Origin: Gracilimonas sp040904925 | GTDB lineage: Bacteria; Bacteroidota; Rhodothermia; Balneolales; Balneolaceae | Length of the DNA stretch: 64,000 bases | Assembly: GCA_040904925.1 (NCBI GenBank) | Contig: JBBDSP010000004.1 | Coordinates: 1-64,000, forward strand | Direction: 5' to 3' | Shown: in pieces, positions 9,483 through 18,107 of the stretch | Layout of the letters: every line of letters begins with the position of its first letter | How positions within the stretch are numbered: position 1 is the first letter of the stretch | Notes under the pieces: model-generated | What the model saw: the letters and a program-made list of their open reading frames with translations, nothing else | Told to the model about the DNA's origin: nothing | Database searches by the model: none | Translations under genes and position numbers: made by a program

Positions 9483-10286
9483 ATGAAAATTCTTTACGTT
9501 GCTGCTGAAATCTCCCCATTTGCACGCATGACTTATACCGCCGACCTGCTTCGGTTTTTGCCTGCATCACTGCAAGACAAAGGGTTCGAAATTCGGATCT
9601 TGCTTCCCAAATACGGTACTATAAATGATCGTAGAAACCGGCTGCATGAGGTTATTCGGCTTTCCGGCATTGAGGTTGAAGTTGGAGATAAAGTTGAGAC
9701 CATGAAAATTAAAGTGGCAAGTATTCCAAATGCTAAACTTCAGGTTTACTTTTTAGACAACGACACTTACTTCAAGAGAAAAGGTCTTTTCAGAAAGCCA
9801 GATTCTGAGGAGTTCTATGAGGATAATGATGAGCGACTTGCCTTCTACAATAAAGGCGTGCTCGAAACAGTTATAAAGCTCGGTTGGGAGCCGGATATAA
9901 TCCACTGCCATGACTGGCCTGCAGGATTAACCCCGCTTTTAGTGAAAACACTGTATAAAGACGAGAAGATTTTTAAGAACACGAAGATCGTATATAATCT
10001 GCATCACCCAATTAATGAAGGTGATTCTGATTCTGCACGAGTGCTTGAACTTCTTGGTTTACCTGCCGACACCGACATCGATAATCTTACAGAAGAAGGC
10101 AAGGTTGACCTGCTGAAACTAGGCCTCAAGTACAGCGACCATGTTGTTACAGGCAATTACCTTAAGGATGAATTTGATGATATTTTCAAAGAGCTTGGGA
10201 TCAAGCCTGAAAAAATTCAGGGATCTCCTGAAGATGTGTCGGATAAATTCGCTGAATATTATCGGACCATTTCTGACGCTGAATAA
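9483..10286 (+). CDS. Half-length GlgA-like protein (GT5 N-domain only)
   Basis: It resembles the N-terminal domain of glycogen synthase: MKILYVAAEISPFA opens it, LPKYGTINDRR follows, VYFLDNDTYFKRKG lies mid-protein and IIHCHDW is at residues about 139-145. It ends at 267 residues, so the whole C-terminal GT-B half is absent, and no second half lies downstream. The ADP-glucose-binding KxGG motif expected near residue 15 reads RMTY instead. From memory, short proteins of this kind are a standard Bacteroidota family annotated glycogen/starch synthase and are found next to DUF4270 lipoproteins, as here. Classical synthase activity is unlikely from the sequence; a binding or regulatory role is a guess. 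Confidence 0.8.
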   Translation: MKILYVAAEISPFARMTYTADLLRFLPASLQDKGFEIRILLPKYGTINDRRNRLHEVIRLSGIEVEVGDKVETMKIKVASIPNAKLQVYFLDNDTYFKRKGLFRKPDSEEFYEDNDERLAFYNKGVLETVIKLGWEPDIIHCHDWPAGLTPLLVKTLYKDEKIFKNTKIVYNLHHPINEGDSDSARVLELLGLPADTDIDNLTEEGKVDLLKLGLKYSDHVVTGNYLKDEFDDIFKELGIKPEKIQGSPEDVSDKFAEYYRTISDAE

Positions 10287-10321
10287 TAGAATAGATAGAG
10301 AACATTTTAAATATACTTTTG

Positions 10322-11536
10322 ATGACCAATACAAATAAGGGTCTTAGTTCCTTATACATTACACTATTTGCCTTAATTTTATTTTTTAATGGCTGCGAAG
10401 ATCCAGGAAATGTAGGAAGCGGATTCATTGACGAACCCACCGTAAAGATTGACACCCTATATCTGGATGATATTACTACAGAAAACCTTGAAGCTTATTC
10501 AGGAAATCTGGCTAATTTTAATATAGGCCAATATTCAGATCAACTATTAGGAGATATTAGAACTGTAGGTTTGATGAAGCCTGTACTACACAATTTAAGT
10601 ACAGGATCTGATTTTAATTCTGAGGACTTTTCTATCAAATTAGAAATACAGCTCGACAGTACTTTAACGTACGGAGACACCTCATCGGTTAGTGACTTTA
10701 CTATTTACGAGACTTCCTCACTTTGGCGAGGTAATTCTCTGCGAATTAATGATGCAATAACTTACAATGAGTCTGAGCCCGTAGGTAGTTTCTCCGTTAA
10801 CACTGATAAGAGGTTTACCGTGGGTCTTTCTGAAACGTGGAAAGATAAATACGCAACATATTTAAATAGTGATGATGCTAATGCAGATTCTCTTTACCGG
10901 TATGAGTTCTTTGGACTGGCAATCGTGCCGGATAATAATGGCAATAAGGTCTCAATTGTAGACAGACCTAATTTGCGTTTTATTATGGTTGATGCAGCCG
11001 ATGATACCATAGGAGTTGGACTTTCAAGCAGCGGGTATTTTCTTGAGCGGACCAACAGTAATTCAGGGCCTGCAGATGCTATAGCTCTTCATTCTACGCT
11101 TGAACAAATGATGAGGATTAACCTGCCAATGGAAGAGCTAAAAGAAGGATATAACGACAAGAATATTTTAAAAGCAGAATTAGTGCTTCATGAGGCAAAT
11201 GACGTCCTGGCAGCCTCTTTACCGGAAAACCATGTGAGGCCACCTGTTAATGAGCTAACACTTAATTTGGGAGTTAACTCAGAACAAGTGTACCAATACC
11301 AAATAACAGGTCCCGATTTTGTTGCTAATAGAAACACTGATAATCCATACTTCAGTACTAGCATGACTGCTTACCTTAACAACGTATTTTTTGGAGGGGA
11401 AACAAACAGTAATATTTATGTAGGGCTTAGGTCGAGCTCAGGTGTTCTTCGTTCTACATATATTTATAACCAAACAGCTTCTCAAGAATTAAGACCAAAA
11501 TTAATTATTACAACTGCAGTGAATGAAGAAAATTAA
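10322..11536 (+). CDS. DUF4270-like outer-membrane lipoprotein
   Basis: A signal peptide with hydrophobic core ends in a lipobox at LFFNGC, so the mature protein begins at Cys about 25 and should be lipid-anchored. The mature part starts EDPGNVGSGF and is rich in Ser, Thr, Asn and Asp with beta-strand character. Its length (404) and position directly after the short GlgA-like gene fit the DUF4270 family of Bacteroidota, whose function is unknown. Its last 14 bases overlap the start of the next gene, so they are translationally coupled. Base composition here is more AT-rich than in glgB-malQ. The family call rests on general resemblance and context. Confidence 0.72.
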   Translation: MTNTNKGLSSLYITLFALILFFNGCEDPGNVGSGFIDEPTVKIDTLYLDDITTENLEAYSGNLANFNIGQYSDQLLGDIRTVGLMKPVLHNLSTGSDFNSEDFSIKLEIQLDSTLTYGDTSSVSDFTIYETSSLWRGNSLRINDAITYNESEPVGSFSVNTDKRFTVGLSETWKDKYATYLNSDDANADSLYRYEFFGLAIVPDNNGNKVSIVDRPNLRFIMVDAADDTIGVGLSSSGYFLERTNSNSGPADAIALHSTLEQMMRINLPMEELKEGYNDKNILKAELVLHEANDVLAASLPENHVRPPVNELTLNLGVNSEQVYQYQITGPDFVANRNTDNPYFSTSMTAYLNNVFFGGETNSNIYVGLRSSSGVLRSTYIYNQTASQELRPKLIITTAVNEEN

Positions 11537-12836
11537 TCTATATAAAGCCCTTTATTTAGTACTATTATTTTTTGTGTTCTCTTTAAGTCAGGGGTTCGCA
11601 CAAAGTGATAGCAGAAGCATAAATAGCAGTGGTTCGTTCTATTCATTATATGGTGTGGGATTTCCAACTGAAAATAATACAGCTCGTGAACTTAGCTTAG
11701 GCATTTCCGGTGTTTCTTTAGATAACACTCAGTCTAACACTTTAAGTAATCCGGCGCTATGGGGTAAAAATACCTACGCAACAACTTCATCAGGTTTCAA
11801 CCTCTCTCAATATAACGCCACAGATAATAATAGTGAAAGCCTAAACTCTGATATATCTGCAAGATATTTACAGCTTACATTACCCATTTTTCGTCAAAAG
11901 TTTGGAATATCAGCTTCTCTATATCCTGTAACCAGTTCTAACTATAGAAGCTTTGACTCAGGAACTATTGTTAATTCCGAAAATGAGTCAATTGAATATG
12001 TTTCGGATATGAGTGGAAGCGGGGGGATTAACAAGTTCGAGCTTGGTTTTGGGTGGAATATAAATAAGAACATTGCTGTTGGGTACGCTCCCTCACTTGC
12101 GTTTATCTCACAAGAAAACACGACAGAGTTGTTCTTTGATCAGAATGATTATCCGTACAATTATGTGGATTCTAAAGTAACAGGCTCCACATTTAGTCAC
12201 CGCTTTGGTGCTTTGCTTAGCTTTGAAAATATTTTAAACGATGATGACAGAATTAGTATTGGTTCCTCCTTTATACTACCGGTAGAAATTTCTACGAAAC
12301 AATCCACTGAAACCTCGCGCATGATTAATAATCAGCAACAAAATGTTGCCCTTGGTCAACCCCTCTCTGGAAATGCAAAATTACCTGCCGAGCTTAATGC
12401 GGGATTAACTTATTACCCCAGCAATTTTGTTAATATCTCAATGGAAGGAAAATTTCAACAATGGAGTGATGCTCAATCAGATCTCAACACAAATGATGCA
12501 TCTCTTGAGTTAACTGATAGGGTAAAATTGGGGCTTGGTGGAGAATATCACCCCTACAGGACAAATTCCATGAGTTTTCTCTCAAACTTCAGATATAGTG
12601 GTGGGGTTTCCTATGACTCCGGACACTTGAAAGCTCAAGATCAAGAGATTAATACTCTTTGGTTTTCTGCCGGCTTAGGAATAATTTCTAGGTTTAATAA
12701 TTCCTCAGTAGATTTAAGTGTTCAACACGGATTGAGAGGAACCACCTCTAATGATTTAATTAGGGAAAAAATATGGTCATTTAATTTGTCTGTGAATTTG
12801 ACAGAACTTATGTTTTTCAGACCTAAACTCAACTAA
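11523..12836 (+). CDS. Outer-membrane beta-barrel protein, function unknown
   Basis: A clear signal peptide (residues 1-26, ending SLSQGFAQ) leads into SFYSLYGVGFPTENNTARELSLG and a long run of alternating hydrophobic and polar strands ending in SFNLSVNLTELMFFRPKLN. This matches a porin-like barrel of about 14 strands, of the FadL/PorV-like general type (family not certain). The ATG lies inside the end of the DUF4270-like gene, so the lipoprotein and the barrel are probably made together and may form one outer-membrane unit. Confidence 0.7.
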   Translation: MKKINLYKALYLVLLFFVFSLSQGFAQSDSRSINSSGSFYSLYGVGFPTENNTARELSLGISGVSLDNTQSNTLSNPALWGKNTYATTSSGFNLSQYNATDNNSESLNSDISARYLQLTLPIFRQKFGISASLYPVTSSNYRSFDSGTIVNSENESIEYVSDMSGSGGINKFELGFGWNINKNIAVGYAPSLAFISQENTTELFFDQNDYPYNYVDSKVTGSTFSHRFGALLSFENILNDDDRISIGSSFILPVEISTKQSTETSRMINNQQQNVALGQPLSGNAKLPAELNAGLTYYPSNFVNISMEGKFQQWSDAQSDLNTNDASLELTDRVKLGLGGEYHPYRTNSMSFLSNFRYSGGVSYDSGHLKAQDQEINTLWFSAGLGIISRFNNSSVDLSVQHGLRGTTSNDLIREKIWSFNLSVNLTELMFFRPKLN

Positions 12837-12912
12837 TTACAATAAACACTATATAATAATTAAACTCTCTGCTTAGTTTATAGACTAACAGCATTAATAA
12901 TAGCTAAGACCA

Positions 12913-14244
12913 ATGAAACAGATAATAGTACTTTTAGGGATTCTTTTTGTTAGCACACCCCTTATTAACGCCCAGGCAAACTGTCAAGAGGAGCCACCAA
13001 GTGGTTTATCTCCGCTGGCTGCCTATTCTATTTTTTACGAAAACTACCGCTCAGGCGACTATGAATTTGCACTTGATTATGGACGATGGATGATTTGCGC
13101 CAATATCGAAACCCTTGAAGGTAATCCCCGGTTTAGTCTTTTAACACAATACGAGCGTCTTGCCACTATTTATGAAGAGATCGGTCGCGGCAAAGAAGAT
13201 CCTTCAGAAAAAACAGCTTATATTGATTCAGCCCATATTACATTAAATGAGGCGCTGGAACTTTTTGGGGATGACCAGGAGACACAGTTTGACCTCACAT
13301 TTAAGCGCGGACGTTTTTTCCAGCAGAACTACAATAACATAGATGGTGGCCTTCAAAAAGCATATGCTGATTATGCAACTTTATTTGAGCTGAATCCTGA
13401 ACGCGCTATTTCTTTGGGAGATGGGTATTACTTGCGCCAGGCGTTAAATAATATTGTGAAACAGGGTGACACAGAAAAAGCTCAGGAATTTATTGACAAC
13501 GTAAAGCCCCATGCTGATGGAGAAGCGTTAAGCTTTATTGAAGAAAAGCAGCAGGAGATCTTGGGAAGCCCTGAAGAGCAGATTGCTTATTTTACTCCAT
13601 TAGTTGAGGAAGCCCCTGAAAATATTGAAGCCTGGAGAGCACTGGAAAGTGCCTATGAGGAAGTCGAGGACCGGGAAAAGCTTAACGAAGTAAAACTAAA
13701 GATCAATGAACTTGACCCATCGTATGATAGCGCTATGGATCTTGCAGATTTTGCACGCAGTAATGCAGACTATAGTGACGCTGTTGAGTATTACTCACAA
13801 GCATTAGAAAGAACCGATGATGATTCTCAAAAGAAAGACCTATATCTGAGATTAGCTGACATGCACATTAATCTTGAAGAGCTTAGAACAGCTAAAGAAT
13901 ATGTTCAGGATGCTTTGGATATAGATTCTAATGATGGAAGTGCTTATATAAAAATGGCCACCATTTATGGAGCAGCGGTAACACAGTGTACGGAAGACCG
14001 AAAGCTTGAAGCTTCTGATAAAGTTGTTTACTGGCTCGTAATTGATTATTTGAACAAAGCTAAAAGCATTGACTCTTCTGTAGCCAACACTGTTGACCGA
14101 CAGATGTCTACCTATGAAGATGTGAGTCCTAATTCAGAAGACAAGTTTTTTACTTTGAATCTTGAGAACGGTGATACAATTTCAGTGGACGGGTCGCTTA
14201 ACAGTTGTTACGGTTTTATTAACGAAACAACCACAGTTCGCTAA
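12913..14244 (+). CDS. Exported TPR-repeat protein
   Basis: A signal peptide (residues 1-20, STPLINAQ) precedes about 400 residues of helical repeats. TPR-like units are visible at about 110-180, 230-270 (APENIEAWRALESAYEEVED), 275-305 (YSDAVEYYSQALERT) and 310-345 (LRTAKEYVQDALDIDSND). The C-terminus has a short beta region with a Cys near the end (NSCYGFIN). Such proteins act as periplasmic or outer-membrane scaffolds in Bacteroidota. It is 76 bases after the barrel gene and could share its transcript. No enzymatic motif is seen. Confidence 0.75.
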   Translation: MKQIIVLLGILFVSTPLINAQANCQEEPPSGLSPLAAYSIFYENYRSGDYEFALDYGRWMICANIETLEGNPRFSLLTQYERLATIYEEIGRGKEDPSEKTAYIDSAHITLNEALELFGDDQETQFDLTFKRGRFFQQNYNNIDGGLQKAYADYATLFELNPERAISLGDGYYLRQALNNIVKQGDTEKAQEFIDNVKPHADGEALSFIEEKQQEILGSPEEQIAYFTPLVEEAPENIEAWRALESAYEEVEDREKLNEVKLKINELDPSYDSAMDLADFARSNADYSDAVEYYSQALERTDDDSQKKDLYLRLADMHINLEELRTAKEYVQDALDIDSNDGSAYIKMATIYGAAVTQCTEDRKLEASDKVVYWLVIDYLNKAKSIDSSVANTVDRQMSTYEDVSPNSEDKFFTLNLENGDTISVDGSLNSCYGFINETTTVR

Positions 14245-14275
14245 TTTGGTATCAATAAAAACATTTGTATCTTTT
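14245..14275 (+). promoter_or_regulatory. Bacteroidota-type promoter in front of rho
   Basis: TTTG (14245-14248), exactly 19 bases, then TATCTTTT (14268-14275). This matches the TTTG-N19-TAnnTTTG consensus of the Bacteroidota housekeeping sigma factor in all but the last base. Transcription would start near 14282, upstream of an intrinsic terminator and 125 bases ahead of rho. Confidence 0.55.
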
Positions 14276-14293
14276 CTCATCCACTAAGGCTTT

Positions 14294-14325
14294 AGGTGCG
14301 GAGTAATAATCCGCACCTCTTTTTC
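14294..14325 (+). terminator. Intrinsic terminator in the rho leader
   Basis: A perfect 9-bp stem AGGTGCGGA (14294-14302) with TCCGCACCT (14310-14318), a 7-base loop GTAATAA, then CTTTTTCTC. It lies between the TPR gene and rho, downstream of the best candidate rho promoter. It may therefore end the upstream operon, act as an attenuator of rho, or both. Confidence 0.82.
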
Positions 14326-14408
14326 TCTCCTTCCTCTTTTACATCACAAACAAATTTGGTTTTCCACTTTTCGATACCGAGAGAAGGATTAAACAACACA
14401 TCAAGTAC

Positions 14409-15623
14409 ATGGCACGCAAAAAAAATCACAAAAATCGCAATAAGAACAAGCGAAATAACAGTAATAAGGGAGGAAATGTATTCATCCCTAAATTCAACTG
14501 GAAAAATAATCAAGGAGTTGCCGGACAATATGCCGGAGTCCTGGAGGTCAATGCCAAAGGATGGGGCCTTATAAGAAAACTTGATTATGAATTCACTTAT
14601 CAGCCTCAGGATCCATTCTTAAAGCCTGAGGAAGTAAAAGAACTGGACTTACGTCCGGGTTTGGTTTTAGAAGGTGAGTTTGAAGAAGATAACCGAGGAA
14701 ATAAGCATGTTACTTCTGTTGATGTGATCAACGGCAGGCCGGTAGAAGCGTGGACTAAATCCAGTCGTTTTGAACGCCAGACTCCAATTATGCCTGTAGA
14801 CTGGATCAAGCTGGGCTTTAATGCCGATGATGTTGAAATGCGTGTGATGGATCTTGTAGCCCCAATAGGGAAAGGACAAAGAGCGCTGATCGTGGCTCCT
14901 CCCCGAACCGGTAAAACAGTAATTTTAAAGAAGATCGCAAAGTCTTTAACAGATAATTATGATAATATTCATGTCAGTGTTCTTTTAGTTGATGAACGCC
15001 CGGAAGAGGTAACTGATTTTATCCGGACTACCCAGGCAGAAGTGTTTGCTTCTTCAAATGATAAACAAACTCAAAGTCACATCCGTATTACCGAAATGGC
15101 TTTAGGGTATGCCAAAAGAAAGGCTGAAATGGGAGAAGACGCTGTTCTTTTGATTGACTCGCTTACTCGTCTGGGGCGTGCTTATAACGCAGTCCAATCG
15201 AATAGTGGGAGAACATTGTCTGGAGGATTGGATATCAGGGCTCTTGAAATTCCTAAAAAGATCTTTGGTTCAGCTCGCAAGATCGAAGGCGGCGGATCAC
15301 TTACTATAATTGCTACCTGCCTGATCGAGACCAATTCCAGAATGGATGACCTTATCTTTGAGGAATTTAAAGGAACAGGAAACATGGAGCTCGTCCTGGA
15401 TCGGGAACTAGCTAACGATCGTATCTATCCGGCCATTAATATTGGAGCGTCTGGCACAAGAAATGAGCACAAGTTTATTACAGATTCTTTGGAAGAACGG
15501 AACATGGTGAGAAGATACCTTCTGAAGAAATCACCAAAAGAATCTATGCTTGGACTGTTGAAAGTACTTAAGAATACCGAAAGCAATCAGGAGCTTCTAA
15601 ATCAGATCGCTGCTTTGGCTTGA
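14409..15623 (+). CDS. rho: Transcription termination factor Rho
   Basis: Rho is the hexameric RNA helicase that ends transcription at unstructured C-rich RNA. The 404-residue protein starts with a very basic, Asn-rich tail (residues 1-22) in place of the usual N-terminal helical bundle. The OB-fold RNA-binding domain follows (about 40-115, GVLEVNAKGWGLIR). The ATPase core has Walker A APPRTGKT (about 163-170), Walker B VLLIDSLTRL (about 245), and the R-loop region SGGLDIRALEIPKKIFGSAR. The GGVDA of many Rho proteins reads GGLDI here. The start is fixed by the ATG at 14409 before a run of Lys codons. Confidence 0.96.
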   Translation: MARKKNHKNRNKNKRNNSNKGGNVFIPKFNWKNNQGVAGQYAGVLEVNAKGWGLIRKLDYEFTYQPQDPFLKPEEVKELDLRPGLVLEGEFEEDNRGNKHVTSVDVINGRPVEAWTKSSRFERQTPIMPVDWIKLGFNADDVEMRVMDLVAPIGKGQRALIVAPPRTGKTVILKKIAKSLTDNYDNIHVSVLLVDERPEEVTDFIRTTQAEVFASSNDKQTQSHIRITEMALGYAKRKAEMGEDAVLLIDSLTRLGRAYNAVQSNSGRTLSGGLDIRALEIPKKIFGSARKIEGGGSLTIIATCLIETNSRMDDLIFEEFKGTGNMELVLDRELANDRIYPAINIGASGTRNEHKFITDSLEERNMVRRYLLKKSPKESMLGLLKVLKNTESNQELLNQIAALA

Positions 15624-15649
15624 TCTGTTTTTAGGGAAAATAAAGTGGT

Positions 15650-15970
15650 CTAGATAACAGGTAGTGAAGGGTCGATCTCTTTGGCCCATTTCTTCATTCC
15701 ACCCTCAAGACTAAAGACGTTATTAAAGCCATTATCTATCAATAATTGCGCCGCATCTTTGCTCGTATTCCCGGAACGACACATAACAATTATCTCCTCA
15801 TCTTTGTGATCATCAATTTCGCTCAAACGAGTTTTCAGATCATTATATGGAATATGATGGCCGTCAATATTCGAAACTAAATACTCATGATGTTCTCTGA
15901 CATCGATCAGTAAAAAAGGATCGCCGGTTTCTTTTTTCTCGTTTAGTTCATGAACAGTAATAAAATTCAT
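15650..15970 (-). CDS. Single-domain rhodanese-like protein
   Basis: A 106-residue rhodanese domain standing alone. It has LLIDVREHHEYLVSNIDGHHIPY at residues about 21-43 and the active loop CRSGNTS with the catalytic Cys near residue 64. Members transfer sulfane sulfur to cyanide or, in vivo, to thiols and proteins. No signal peptide is visible, so it is cytoplasmic. It is the last gene of the leftward purS-clpS-purQ-lptB group, 14 bases after lptB. The physiological acceptor is not evident. Confidence 0.9.
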   Translation of the reverse strand: MNFITVHELNEKKETGDPFLLIDVREHHEYLVSNIDGHHIPYNDLKTRLSEIDDHKDEEIIVMCRSGNTSKDAAQLLIDNGFNNVFSLEGGMKKWAKEIDPSLPVI

Positions 15971-15984
15971 AGGACAGATAATTA

Positions 15985-16746
15985 TTATTCTGAGGTGTAG
16001 CGGTCCAGTTTGAATTGCTTGCCGAGGTACAACTGTTTTGCTTTTTCATCCTCTGCAAGCACATCGGCAGAACCTTCCATTAGTATTCTGCCCTCAAACA
16101 TAAGATACGCCCGATCTGTGATAGCCAGCGTTTCATGTACATTATGGTCGGTGATCAGAATCCCGATATTCTGATGCCTCAACCCCGATACAATTTCCTG
16201 GATATCTTCCACCGCAATAGGATCGACTCCGGCAAAAGGCTCATCCAGTAATATAAATTTGGGATCAGTAACTAAAGCACGGGCAATTTCACAACGCCTT
16301 CTTTCTCCGCCCGATAAACTATATCCCTTACTATCCATCACTTTATGAAGCCCAAATTCCTCGATCAGTTTATCGACTTTGAGGTCAATTTCTTTTTGGG
16401 GAACGGAAAGAAACTGCAATACTGATTCAAGGTTCTCGCGAACGGTAAGGTTACGAAATACGCTTGCTTCCTGAGCAAGATAGCCAATTCCCAGCCGGGC
16501 CCTTTTATACATTGGCTCACGCGTCAAATTCTGATCATTCAGGTAGATCTTTCCGGCGTTGGGACGAACCAAGCCTACCATCATATAAAAAGTAGTGGTT
16601 TTTCCGGCACCGTTTGGTCCCAATAAACCCACTACTTCGCCCTGTTTAACATTTATGGACACATCATCCACAACCGTACGTCTGCTGTAACGCTTAACTA
16701 AGCCCTCACTGTGTAGCATTAATTCGGGTTGGGTTTCTGTATTCAT
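15985..16746 (-). CDS. lptB: LPS export ABC transporter ATPase LptB
   Basis: LptB powers extraction of lipopolysaccharide from the inner membrane together with LptF, LptG and LptC. It has Walker A GPNGAGKT (residues 43-50), the LptB-typical Q-loop region LGIGYLAQEASVFRNLTV, signature LSGGERRR (about 144), Walker B FILLDEPFAGVDP and the switch His in LITDHNVHETL. The length (253) is right for the family. Its outer-membrane partner LptD is encoded at 58014-60752. The gene starts 10 bases after purQ, an arrangement of convenience rather than pathway. Confidence 0.94.
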   Translation of the reverse strand: MNTETQPELMLHSEGLVKRYSRRTVVDDVSINVKQGEVVGLLGPNGAGKTTTFYMMVGLVRPNAGKIYLNDQNLTREPMYKRARLGIGYLAQEASVFRNLTVRENLESVLQFLSVPQKEIDLKVDKLIEEFGLHKVMDSKGYSLSGGERRRCEIARALVTDPKFILLDEPFAGVDPIAVEDIQEIVSGLRHQNIGILITDHNVHETLAITDRAYLMFEGRILMEGSADVLAEDEKAKQLYLGKQFKLDRYTSE

Positions 16747-16755
16747 ATAGTTTTG

Positions 16756-17454
16756 TTATACGACTGAGAGAGAATTTAAGATAGATTCAAAAATCGGTTT
16801 ACCATCTTCAGAGCCCAAAAGCTTTTCCATTGCCCGCTCGGGGTGAGGCATCAAGCCCAGCACATTTCGCTGCTTGTTAGAAATACCTGCAATATGATCG
16901 ATGGAGCCGTTAAAGTTAGCTTCTTTGGTTAATTTCCCATCAGCATCACAATACCGGAATATAATCTGGTCATTGTCTTTCAGAGACTTCAATCCATCGT
17001 CATCGATAAAATAATTTCCTTCTCCGTGAGAAACAGGGATATCCAGGACCTGTCCGGACTTTAATCCGGAAGTAAAAATGCCGTTCGTTGATTCCGTTCT
17101 GATGAAGACATTCTTACACACGAATTTAAGTTTTTGATTATGCATCATGGCTCCCGGAATCAATCCTGCTTCGAGCAAGATCTGGAAACCATTACAAATA
17201 CCCATCACCGGTCCGCCTTTTTCGGCAAACTTTACAACTTTCTGCATGATAGGTGAGAATCGGGCAATAGCTCCGGATCGGAGATAATCACCATAAGAAA
17301 ATCCTCCGGGAACGATCAAGAAGTCGACCCCCGTAAGGTCGGTTTCCTTGTGCCATAGAAACTTGACATCAGAATTCATTACATGCTTCATGGCATGATA
17401 TGCGTCGTGATCGCAGTTGGAGCCGGGAAATACTACTACGCCAAATGTGGCCAT
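16756..17454 (-). CDS. purQ: FGAM synthase glutaminase subunit PurQ
   Basis: PurQ releases ammonia from glutamine for the PurL subunit in the fourth step of purine synthesis. The 232-residue class I amidotransferase shows FPGSNCDHDA at the start, the PGGFSYGDYLRSGA region, nucleophile GICNGFQ (Cys87) and the His-Glu pair in MPHPERAM near residue 205. The separate PurS subunit is encoded two genes upstream, which fits the three-part PurSQL enzyme. ClpS lies between them with only 4 bases to the purQ start. PurL is not in the window. Confidence 0.96.
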   Translation of the reverse strand: MATFGVVVFPGSNCDHDAYHAMKHVMNSDVKFLWHKETDLTGVDFLIVPGGFSYGDYLRSGAIARFSPIMQKVVKFAEKGGPVMGICNGFQILLEAGLIPGAMMHNQKLKFVCKNVFIRTESTNGIFTSGLKSGQVLDIPVSHGEGNYFIDDDGLKSLKDNDQIIFRYCDADGKLTKEANFNGSIDHIAGISNKQRNVLGLMPHPERAMEKLLGSEDGKPIFESILNSLSVV

Positions 17455-17458
17455 TATT

Positions 17459-17752
17459 CTATCCTTTTATTTCAGTAACCAGTTGAATTTCTTTTAATAC
17501 GTTGTCTATACGCAGACATTCCTCAAACTCGCCTTCATGAACCAGCGCTTTGCCTTCGTTGTGAACTTTCCAGGTTTTGTCTTCTGCTTCGGACAAGCTG
17601 CATCCGGTTGCTTTCATCAGCTGTGAGATCACTTCGTCGAAGGTGTGAATGTCGTCATCATAAAGAATTAGTCTCCAGGGGGTGTTTACCGATTCCTCGA
17701 CTTCTTCTTTAACCTTAGTCTCTGTTTGGTACTCCAACTCTTCTTCACTCAT
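17459..17752 (-). CDS. clpS: ATP-dependent Clp protease adaptor ClpS
   Basis: ClpS delivers proteins with N-degron residues to the ClpAP or ClpCP protease. The core (from WRLILYDDDIHTFDEVISQL, about residue 31) matches the ClpS fold. HTFDEV covers the binding-pocket region, and the C-terminal part has VHNEGKALVHEGEFEECLRI. The canonical NDD reads YDDD. A flexible acidic N-terminal arm (MSEEELEYQTETK) is typical, so I chose the ATG at 17752; another ATG lies 12 codons upstream at 17788, only 3 bases from the purS stop. The gene sits between purS and purQ. Confidence 0.88.
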   Translation of the reverse strand: MSEEELEYQTETKVKEEVEESVNTPWRLILYDDDIHTFDEVISQLMKATGCSLSEAEDKTWKVHNEGKALVHEGEFEECLRIDNVLKEIQLVTEIKG

Positions 17753-17791
17753 AACAATATCAATGATATGTTGAGCAATGAGACTCATGTA

Positions 17792-18037
17792 TCAGGATTC
17801 GATCGTAATTTCGAAATCTTCCATCACTTCATTCGCCAGTAACTGAGCACAGGCAGATTCCACAATTTTTTTTGCAGCAGCTTCATCTTTAGCATCTATA
17901 TCAAGCTCAATGAACTTGCCAATGCGTACTTGCTGAACTTCATTTAAACCAAGGTTTTGAAGGGCATGGTGAGCGGCTTTTCCTTTAGGGTCGAGAATAG
18001 ACGGCCGTAGCGTCACATTTACTTTCGCTTTGTACAT
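17792..18037 (-). CDS. purS: FGAM synthase subunit PurS
   Basis: An 81-residue PurS that bridges PurQ and PurL in formylglycinamidine synthase. The family pattern is clear: KVNVTLRPSILDPKGKAA at the start, NLGLNEVQQVRIGKFIELDI in the middle and a C-terminal strand MEDFEITIE. It is the first gene of the leftward group. Its upstream region holds the word-repeat element at 18108-18162, but no purine riboswitch could be seen. Confidence 0.95.
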   Translation of the reverse strand: MYKAKVNVTLRPSILDPKGKAAHHALQNLGLNEVQQVRIGKFIELDIDAKDEAAAKKIVESACAQLLANEVMEDFEITIES

Positions 18038-18107
18038 AGTCGGGCTTCGTTTTAAGTGAGTGCCAAAGTTAACCTTTCTCTGACTTAGCTGCTAACTCGT
18101 ATTTGAG

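Noticed and set aside
10314..10321. TACTTTTG box resembling a -7 element before the lipoprotein gene
   Set aside because: Transcription would start inside the coding region just after the ATG, and no -33 box fits.
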